Assembly: GCF_018215265.2 (NCBI RefSeq)
Contig: NZ_CP136562.1
Location: 4,278,001 to 4,342,000 of the forward strand
DNA length: 64,000 nucleotides
Source: Paenarthrobacter sp. GOM3
GTDB lineage: Bacteria; Actinomycetota; Actinomycetes; Actinomycetales; Micrococcaceae
Direction of reading: 5' to 3'
Below the pieces are notes generated by a model, which was not told the DNA's origin, searched no databases, and saw only the letters and a list, made by a program, of their open reading frames with translations. The translations under genes were made by a program, and so were the position numbers. Shown one piece after another: positions 58,553 through 64,000 of the stretch. How positions within the stretch are numbered: the first letter of the stretch is position 1; each line of letters opens with the position of its first letter.

Positions 58553-59866
58553 CTAGAAGAAGGTATGGATGAGGTCGACAACGGTTTGCTCGCCTGTGCT
58601 GTTTGCGGATGCAGCGCCCGCGAGGACCGGAATGACGGTCCACTTGTCGAACGCGGTGCACGGGTGGGACAGGCCCAGGCGCACGACGTCGCCGGGGCGC
58701 ACAGTGGTGGTGGCGGCGTCGTAGGTCATGAAGGAATGCTGATCGTTGACGGACGTGATTTCAGCTCCGACCAGGGGCGTCATGGCATCACCCAGGGCTG
58801 GTCCGATGAGCTGCGGCTCGGGCAGCCCCTCATCGAAGGGGAGGTCACGCTTGCCGGCATCAAGGATGGCCAAGCCGGGTTCCGTCTGGGAAACAACACG
58901 GGCCCAACCGTGCATTCCGGCTGTGAACGGCTGATCCCCGTCCCGGGAGAAGGGGGAGATCCCGCGGTAAAACCCGTCGTCGTGGATGATGTAGGCGCCG
59001 CTGCGGATCATAAGGTCCACGCGCTTTTCTTCGGACGATGAGCCGTCGTTGATGCACGGCGACAGGACCGAGACCACGTCGTCAAAGTACGCGCTGCCGC
59101 CCGCGGTGAGGATCACGTCGCTGGAACCGTACAGTCCCTCGTCGAGCAACCGCTCGTGAAGCAGCCGCATCTGGGCGAGGTAACCGCGGACGGCGGCCAG
59201 GCCGGCGTCGTCCGCTGTGTGCGCGAGCGAGCCTTCGTAGCCGCTGACCCCTACCAGGCGCAGGTTCGGCGAGGCCGAAATGGCGCGGGCCACGTCCGTG
59301 GCGGCATCCACACCGCGTGCACCTGTCCTGCCGCCGTGGGCGCCGAGTTCCACCAGGACCTCCAGTACGGCATCGCTGCCGGCCAGGGTCCGGTTGATGA
59401 TGTCGACGGTGCCTAGGGAGTCGATCCAGGACAGGATCGTGGAGTCCTGGGACGCCACCCACTCGATGGCCCGTGGATCCGTGAGGCTGTTGGCGAGCTG
59501 CAGGTTCCGGAGACCGAAAGCCCGGGCCACGCGAAGCTGCGCGAAATTGGCCAGCGTGATGCCCCATGCGCCACGGTTCAACTGCTCGGCCCAGAGCTGC
59601 GGGGACATGGTGGTCTTCCCGTGCGGGGCGAGCAGCACGCCCATTTCGGCGCACCAGTTCGCGAGGCGGTCAGCGTTGGCCGTCAGCGCGTCGGCATCGA
59701 GTGTCAGCAGCGGCGTCTGGAGGTCTGCCAGTGTGTGCTTGGCGGCGAGGAAGTCCGCGTGGGTGGTCCCGTTTTCGCTTGCCGGCAGGGCTTTGTGGCG
59801 CCAGTCGAGGCGGCGTTCGGCAAGGTCCTTCACGGCGGATGCCGAGATGGCTTCGGAGGTGTTCAC
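58553..59866 (-). CDS. D-threonine aldolase/D-serine dehydratase-fold PLP enzyme (candidate D-glucosaminate dehydratase)
   Basis: 437 aa, fold-type III (alanine racemase-like). PLP-binding Lys: LLAPHGKTTMSPQLW. The second half has the metal-binding pair in LGLSHPCTAFDKW, as in D-threonine aldolase and eukaryotic-type D-serine dehydratase. Such enzymes eliminate water and ammonia, or cleave, at the alpha carbon of D-amino acids. Placed with KDG kinase, KDPG aldolase and a GntP carrier, dehydration/deamination of D-glucosaminate to 2-keto-3-deoxygluconate is the best fit (inference). It is the first gene of the minus half. Confidence 0.8.
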   Translation of the reverse strand: MNTSEAISASAVKDLAERRLDWRHKALPASENGTTHADFLAAKHTLADLQTPLLTLDADALTANADRLANWCAEMGVLLAPHGKTTMSPQLWAEQLNRGAWGITLANFAQLRVARAFGLRNLQLANSLTDPRAIEWVASQDSTILSWIDSLGTVDIINRTLAGSDAVLEVLVELGAHGGRTGARGVDAATDVARAISASPNLRLVGVSGYEGSLAHTADDAGLAAVRGYLAQMRLLHERLLDEGLYGSSDVILTAGGSAYFDDVVSVLSPCINDGSSSEEKRVDLMIRSGAYIIHDDGFYRGISPFSRDGDQPFTAGMHGWARVVSQTEPGLAILDAGKRDLPFDEGLPEPQLIGPALGDAMTPLVGAEITSVNDQHSFMTYDAATTTVRPGDVVRLGLSHPCTAFDKWTVIPVLAGAASANSTGEQTVVDLIHTFF

Positions 59867-59920
59867 GCGTTTCGTTCCCTTCGCGGTGCTGCGATAGTGC
59901 GGCTGCGGGATAGTGGCCGC

Positions 59921-59967
59921 CAGTTCATGCGTTGCGCACAGTTCATGCGTTGCGTATTTTGCAACGC
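59921..59967. promoter_or_regulatory. Operator cluster between the divergent sugar-acid operons
   Basis: CAGTTCATGCGTTGCG occurs twice (59921-59936 and 59939-59954, 18-bp period). The second copy runs into a perfect inverted repeat GCGTTGC-N7-GCAACGC (59947-59967), followed by another TTGCAA at 59971-59976. It is a likely binding site of the IclR regulator encoded at 61078. Confidence 0.6.
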
Positions 59968-60055
59968 TGGTTGCAAACCTGATGGTGATATGTCTAACAT
60001 GGTGGCGGATCGAGAGTCAAGGCCGCCTGGCGGCACAAACAAGTGCGGGAGAACG

Positions 60056-61081
60056 ATGCTTTCAGCTGTATGCGTTGGCGAAACCATGGCCATGCTTACC
60101 CCTGTCAACGCCGTTCCGCTGCATCTGGCAACCGAACTGCACTTCGGGATCGGCGGCGCTGAGTCCAACGTCGCCATGGGCCTCGCAGCCATGGGCCTGG
60201 ACACCCATTGGGTCAGCCGCGTGGGCCGCGACGGCTTCGGCACGCGCATCCTGGACGAACTCCGCGACCACTACGTGGGGGTTTCCGGCGTGGAGGTGGA
60301 CCCCGTGCGCCCCACCGGACTGTACGTCAAAGTGCCTGCCCAGGACTCGGCGCCCGACGGCGGCAGTTCAGTTTTGTACTACCGGCAAGGATCTGCGGCC
60401 TCGGCCATGGGACGCGACACGCTCTCCAACCCTGACGTGTCCTCACTACTGGAGAACGCCGCGCTCATCCATTTGAGTGGGATCACCGCGGCCCTCTCCC
60501 CCGAATGCCTCTCGCTGCTGGAAGCCATCCTGAGCGCACCCCGGAACGGCCGCACCATCAGCTTCGACGTCAACTGGCGTTCCGCCTTGTGGGCCGGCCA
60601 GGACCGCTCGGTCTTGCAGCGATTGGCCAACCTGGCCGACGTGGTGCTGGTGGGCAAGGACGAAGCCGAGCACGCCTTCGGCACCACCGACGAAGCCGAA
60701 CTCCGCCGCATGATGCCGGACCCGGACGTGTTGGTCATCAAGAACGAGGCGATCAGCGCCATCGCACTCACCCGTTCGAGCGCTGACCCGGGCGGCACCC
60801 GGGAAGAGGTACCCGCATTGTCGGTGGCCGTCGTCGAGCCTGTAGGTGCCGGCGACTCGTTCGCCGCCGGTTACCTCAGCGGCATGCTGTTCGGACTCGG
60901 CCAAAAGGAGAGCCTGCGCAGGGGCCATGTTGCCGCCGCCTGCACCCTGACCGTCCACGGCGACCGCGGCCCGCTGCCCGACGCCGCCGAGCTCGCAGCC
61001 ATCCTCGATTCTTCGGATGACGCCTGGGCTGCTATCCATGTTGAAGACGGACAATTCAGCAAACGGAGCGTGACACCTTGA
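60056..61081 (+). CDS. kdgK: 2-keto-3-deoxygluconate kinase (PfkB family)
   Basis: 341 aa; the ATG at 60056 has gggaga. PfkB signatures: substrate-side FGIGGAESNVAMGLAAMG, GRDGFGTRILDEL, and the catalytic EPVGAGDSFAAGYLSG with anion hole and base Asp. FDVNWRSALW is typical of KDG kinases and sugar-acid kinases. It makes KDPG for the aldolase encoded at 56265. The TGA overlaps the TTG start of the IclR gene. Confidence 0.87.
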   Translation: MLSAVCVGETMAMLTPVNAVPLHLATELHFGIGGAESNVAMGLAAMGLDTHWVSRVGRDGFGTRILDELRDHYVGVSGVEVDPVRPTGLYVKVPAQDSAPDGGSSVLYYRQGSAASAMGRDTLSNPDVSSLLENAALIHLSGITAALSPECLSLLEAILSAPRNGRTISFDVNWRSALWAGQDRSVLQRLANLADVVLVGKDEAEHAFGTTDEAELRRMMPDPDVLVIKNEAISAIALTRSSADPGGTREEVPALSVAVVEPVGAGDSFAAGYLSGMLFGLGQKESLRRGHVAAACTLTVHGDRGPLPDAAELAAILDSSDDAWAAIHVEDGQFSKRSVTP

Positions 61082-61839
61082 GCCAGAGCCTCATGCGGGC
61101 CATCGACCTGCTCGGCGAACTCGCCGCTAAACCCGCAACCCTGGACGAGCTCGCGTCCAAGGCCGCCGTGCACAAAACCACCGTGATGCGGCTCCTGCAT
61201 GCCATGGAGGAGAAACGCTTCGTGGTCCGCGACGAGGACCAGCGGTTCATGCTCGGCTCCAAGCTGTTCGAACTGTCCTCGCTGGCGCTGGAGCAGCGGG
61301 ACATCCGCAAGGTCGCGCACCCCCACCTGGCCGAGCTCAACGGAAAAACCGGGCACACTGTGCACCTGGCCGCCTTCGAAGGAAATGAGGTGGTGTACAT
61401 CGACAAGTTCGAGTCGCACCACCCCGTCCGCATGTACTCGCGCATCGGCCTGACTGCATCGTTGCACTCGGCCGCCGTGTCCAAAGTCCTCCTCGCCGAT
61501 ATGCCGCGCAGCCGGCAGGAAAAGATCGCGGCGGGGCTGGACTACATCAAAGTTACCGAGAACACTTTGACTTCGCCGGAGGCCTTGCTGGCCGAACTTG
61601 AGCGGGTCAAGGACCAAGGCTGGGCCCACGACAACGCCGAGCACGAAGCTTTCGTGCATTGCATCGCGACCCCCATCCGCGATGCCAGCGGCGCCGTCGT
61701 AGCCGCAGCCTCTTGTTCGGTACCGGTAGTCATGCTCAGCTATGAAGGCCTGCTTGAGCTGCTGCCCGACCTCAAAGCCAGCACCGAGGCCATCTCCAAC
61801 GACCTCGGCTGGATCAGCCACGAAAGGAACTCAGCATGA
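61078..61839 (+). CDS. IclR-family regulator of the sugar-acid cluster
   Basis: 253 aa; TTG start at 61078 overlapping the kinase stop, with acggag upstream. The winged helix is at the very N-terminus (MRAIDLLGELAAKPATLDEL; AAVHKTTVMRLLHAMEEKRF). The effector domain has YSRIGLTASLHSAAVSKVLLAD and WAHDNAEHEAFVHCIATPI. Relatives such as KdgR-type IclR proteins respond to 2-keto-3-deoxygluconate; the same effector is inferred here. It is co-transcribed with the kinase and RidA genes. Confidence 0.87.
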   Translation: MSQSLMRAIDLLGELAAKPATLDELASKAAVHKTTVMRLLHAMEEKRFVVRDEDQRFMLGSKLFELSSLALEQRDIRKVAHPHLAELNGKTGHTVHLAAFEGNEVVYIDKFESHHPVRMYSRIGLTASLHSAAVSKVLLADMPRSRQEKIAAGLDYIKVTENTLTSPEALLAELERVKDQGWAHDNAEHEAFVHCIATPIRDASGAVVAAASCSVPVVMLSYEGLLELLPDLKASTEAISNDLGWISHERNSA

Positions 61840-62240
61840 GTGAAAAGACCGTAGTACTGACCGAAAACGCCCCCGCCCCGGCGCACGTATTCTCCCAGGG
61901 CATCAAGAAGGGCGGCATGTTCCAGGTCTCCGGCCAGGGACCCATGGACCCCGCCACCAACCAGTACATCGGCGAAGGCGACGTCCGCGTCCAGACCCGT
62001 CGCACCCTGGACAACGTCAAGGCCATTCTCGAAGCCGGCGGGTCCTCCGTTGAAGACGTCCTCATGTTCCGCGTCTACCTCACCACCCGCGACGACTTCG
62101 CCGCCATGAACGAGGTCTACGGCGAGTTCATTCGCGAGAACGTCCCCAGCGGCCAGCTGCCCAGCCGCACCACGGTGTTCGTGGACCTGCCGCACGAGGT
62201 CATGCTGGTGGAGATCGACGCCCTGGCCGTCACGGCCTAG
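61836..62240 (+). CDS. RidA-family enamine/imine deaminase
   Basis: 134 aa. The ATG overlaps the IclR stop (ATGA). Unlike the Rid protein at 16438, it keeps the carboxylate-binding Arg (LPSRTTVFVDLP), followed by MLVEIDALAV. HVFSQGIKKGGMFQVSGQGP and VKAILEAGGSSVEDVLMFRV complete the fold. RidA proteins hydrolyse reactive enamine/imine products of PLP dehydratases, which fits the PLP enzyme of the divergent half of the cluster. Confidence 0.9.
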   Translation: MSEKTVVLTENAPAPAHVFSQGIKKGGMFQVSGQGPMDPATNQYIGEGDVRVQTRRTLDNVKAILEAGGSSVEDVLMFRVYLTTRDDFAAMNEVYGEFIRENVPSGQLPSRTTVFVDLPHEVMLVEIDALAVTA

Positions 62241-62252
62241 CCTTTCCCCGTC

Positions 62253-62300
62253 GCTGCCCCGCTGATCCGTTGTTGCCCAACGACGCCGTAGCGGGGCAGC
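62253..62300 (+). terminator. Inverted repeat after ridA
   Basis: Perfect 11-bp arms GCTGCCCCGCT (62253-62263) and AGCGGGGCAGC (62290-62300); the 26-nt loop itself contains a smaller TCGTTG-type inverted repeat. No T-run follows. It is a probable transcript end between convergent genes. Confidence 0.55.
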
Positions 62301-62339
62301 AACGTCCGACGGCGGCACTCACCGTACTGCCGGGCCACC

Positions 62340-63068
62340 CTACCTTTGAAAGCGAAGTTTCCACGGCGTGAGCGCGGACTCCAACTGCTCGCGGAGATTC
62401 ATCTTGGAAGCACCTTCCACGCGTTCTTCAAAGTGGATGGGTACCTCGGCGATCTTCAGTCCCTGACGGACGGCCCGGTGGTTCATCTCTACCTGGAATG
62501 AGTAGCCATCGCTGCGAACGGTTGCGACGTCAATCCGGTTCAAGGCATCAGCCGTCCAGGCTTTGAACCCCGCCGTTGCGTCCTTGATCTTCAAGCCCAG
62601 GATCGCACTCACATAGAAGTTGGCCCAAGCCGAGAGTGCCTTGCGATGCCACGGCCATTCCGCGGCCGTAGACCCGCCGGCGACATAGCGCGAGCCGGTG
62701 ACCAGCGCGGCCCCGGAGGTGCGGATCCGGTCAAGCATCGTGGGGATGGCCGAGACGGGGTGGGAGAGGTCTGCGTCCATTTGGATGACAACGTCCGAGT
62801 TCTCGGCCAAGGCCTTGGTCATTCCTGCGACATAAGCCCGTCCCAGCCCATCTTTTTCTTTGCGGTGCAGGACGGACACGTTCCCCTTGGAATCCGATGC
62901 CAGTTGGTCAGCCACCGCCCCGGTGCCATCGGGAGAACTGTCATCCACTACCAGGATATTGAGATTCGTGATCCCAAGTGCATCGAGCTGGGCAACAAGA
63001 ACCGGCAAGTTCTCCCGCTCATTGTAGGTAGGCACAACAATGGTGATTTTCGGATTTTCTGCAGTCAA
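62340..63068 (-). CDS. Polyprenol-phosphate mannosyltransferase (Dpm1/Ppm1-like)
   Basis: 242 aa; TTG start at 63068 with gggga about 12 nt upstream. GT2 family: IVVPTYNERENLPVLVAQL, ILVVDDSSPDGTG, the metal/nucleotide motif QMDADLSHP, GSRYVAGGSTAAEWPWHRK and GFKAWTADAL. It transfers mannose from GDP-mannose to polyprenyl phosphate on the inner face of the membrane, a donor for lipoglycans and protein O-mannosylation. There is no C-terminal membrane domain, as in the soluble single-domain type. Confidence 0.9.
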   Translation of the reverse strand: MTAENPKITIVVPTYNERENLPVLVAQLDALGITNLNILVVDDSSPDGTGAVADQLASDSKGNVSVLHRKEKDGLGRAYVAGMTKALAENSDVVIQMDADLSHPVSAIPTMLDRIRTSGAALVTGSRYVAGGSTAAEWPWHRKALSAWANFYVSAILGLKIKDATAGFKAWTADALNRIDVATVRSDGYSFQVEMNHRAVRQGLKIAEVPIHFEERVEGASKMNLREQLESALTPWKLRFQR

Positions 63069-63196
63069 AACGTGGTCCCCAATTCAGTGTTCGGACCCGG
63101 CATGGCGCACATGACGGGCCCAGCCAGTCTATTGACCATTTCTTGTTGACCGAATCGGCCACCATGAGGCCTGGCGTTTCCCGGCGGCACTCACCG

Positions 63197-64000
63197 TCAG
63201 GAAGGCACGCGCCTGGACACCACCGACGGCGGGACCGCTGGGACCCGCTGCCGTTTGGCGTACACCCTGGCCCGCTGGCTCGACAACGCCAGGAGCACCA
63301 GGATGTCCGTCGCCAGACCGGACAGGCCGGCTTCGAGAGTGAGGTTGGCGCTCCCCGTGGAGTAGTCGACGGCTTGGGCCACGATCGAAATGGAGCTCAA
63401 GCCCATCGCAATCACGCGGGCACCGTTGCTGCCGAGGAAAATCCGCCAAGCAAGGAAGACTTCGCCGAGTCCGAAGAGCAGCACAATGACCGCCACGGTG
63501 ACCAGTGCCGCCGTCGTGGTTTGTGGGTCTGTTGAGCTGTCATCGAAGGTGACGCCCTCAATGTCGCCGCCCGAGGTCAAAAGGGTGAGCGCCAGGACGA
63601 AGGCGGCCAGGGACCTGGCGACAACCAACGCCGCGCCCATCATGATGGGCGCGGGCCGCCTGTCGCGGCTGTCGGTCTGACGAGGCAGTTGATCGGTGGG
63701 CACCCGGACGCTGCGGGCATCGACAATGGGAAGGTCGCCGTCGGTGGAGATCGAATCGCCGCCGCCGTTGCGCGAGTGGTAGCCGGTGGAAAAGTCCTCG
63801 ATGACCTGCACCGCGACTGCTGGCTCTGCAGCCGAAACGCTAGAGACAATATGGTCCCGTTCCACGTCTGTGTTCTGCTCGATCTTGTGTGTGACCTGCA
63901 GCGTGAAGAGCGAGAAGCCGACGCTGCGGTCGTAGGTTCCGGCGGCGAGCCAGTCCACTTTGTGCCCGCCGGGGAGGAGCCAACCTTCGGGGCAGCGCCA
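63197..64000 (-). CDS. Four-helix membrane protein (5' end outside window)
   Basis: The frame stays open to the right edge, adding CPEGWLLPGGHKVDWLAAG before a GTG at 63958, so the gene starts outside the window. The cytosolic N-terminal part (~90 residues, THKIEQNTDVERDHIVSSVS) is followed by four helices: ALVVARSLAAFVLALTLLTS, TVAVIVLLFGLGEVFLAW, VIAMGLSSISIVAQAVDY and GLSGLATDILVLLALS. No family was recognised. It has a basic C-terminal tail (RARVYAKRQRVP). Confidence 0.65.
   Translation of the reverse strand, partial: WRCPEGWLLPGGHKVDWLAAGTYDRSVGFSLFTLQVTHKIEQNTDVERDHIVSSVSAAEPAVAVQVIEDFSTGYHSRNGGGDSISTDGDLPIVDARSVRVPTDQLPRQTDSRDRRPAPIMMGAALVVARSLAAFVLALTLLTSGGDIEGVTFDDSSTDPQTTTAALVTVAVIVLLFGLGEVFLAWRIFLGSNGARVIAMGLSSISIVAQAVDYSTGSANLTLEAGLSGLATDILVLLALSSQRARVYAKRQRVPAVPPSVVSRRVPS

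Noticed and set aside
62313..63195. A short GC-rich repeat (GGCGGCACTCACCGT) at both ends of the mannosyltransferase gene
   Set aside because: Only 15-16 bp are shared, without symmetry or extension; chance in GC-rich DNA is not excluded.
1..64000. tRNA genes, rRNA genes, CRISPR arrays, intact insertion sequences or prophage genes
   Set aside because: No cloverleaf, array of regular repeats, transposase or phage structural gene was recognised by reading; tRNAscan and an IS database search would settle it.

Overview
The window is high-GC DNA from an actinobacterium. Gene content, codon use and the many GTG/TTG starts fit Arthrobacter/Paenarthrobacter (Micrococcaceae); this is inferred from content, not from a marker gene. 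It reads as an accessory, catabolism-rich chromosomal stretch: aromatic and sugar-acid pathways, several IclR/PaaX/LysR regulators, and an island of secreted and conflict-type proteins. No rRNA, tRNA, CRISPR array, intact insertion sequence or phage module was seen.

Layout. (1) 1-5.4 kb: the end of a sugar ABC importer (two permeases) coupled to a D-2-hydroxyacid dehydrogenase, then an FMN reductase, a small anchored protein, a HAD phosphatase with a 93-aa partner, and an F420/NADP-type reductase. (2) 5.6-8.1 kb: a two-domain VOC protein, a PaaX-type regulator and a membrane protein. (3) 8.1-16.8 kb: a minus-strand operon for CoA-bound degradation of a hydroxy- or aminobenzoate: hydrolase, cupin, TesB thioesterase, aryl-CoA ligase, monooxygenase/reductase fusion, MFS importer, second thioesterase. 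A Rid protein is divergent from it. (4) 16.9-18.7 kb: DUF2252 and DUF1801 proteins. (5) 18.7-31.7 kb: a quinate/shikimate to beta-ketoadipate super-operon, qsuD-quiC-pcaHGBDCFIJ-pcaR, all minus strand. Upstream lie an IclR regulator and a divergent MHS transporter gene that carries an amber codon.

(6) 31.9-36.6 kb: a frameshifted secreted protein with three C-terminal SLH-like repeats, and a secreted zincin metalloprotease with ten FG-GAP/VCBS-like repeats. (7) 36.8-42.8 kb: a polymorphic-toxin-like protein with a predicted nuclease tip and no visible N-terminal export signal, two tandem paralogues that are probably its immunity genes, then decayed genes including a frameshifted methyltransferase. 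(8) 42.8-51 kb: a MoaD/ThiS-like protein paired with a sialidase-type beta-propeller, a diguanylate cyclase, a lipoprotein serine protease, an isocitrate-lyase-family enzyme, a LysR regulator, a small membrane protein and an LLM flavin enzyme. (9) 51.2-54.5 kb: a CHAT protease with six membrane segments whose gene overlaps one for a trypsin-co-occurring-like protein, then a universal stress protein and a candidate small RNA.

(10) 54.85-62.2 kb: a divergent catabolic cluster: GntP permease, KDPG aldolase, N-acyl-D-amino-acid deacylase-like enzyme and D-threonine-aldolase-fold PLP enzyme on one side; KDG kinase, IclR regulator and RidA on the other. Together these would take an N-acetylated 2-amino sugar acid (N-acetyl-D-glucosaminate is the best guess) to pyruvate and glyceraldehyde 3-phosphate. 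(11) 62.3-64 kb: a polyprenol-phosphate mannosyltransferase and a partial membrane protein.

The strongest candidates for undescribed biology are the CHAT/TRYCO-like pair, the amino-sugar-acid cluster and the CoA-tethered aromatic operon. Several small elements also stand out: a near-identical promoter-type motif before three unrelated genes, duplicated 3' gene ends, and two copies of a 63-bp palindromic repeat.
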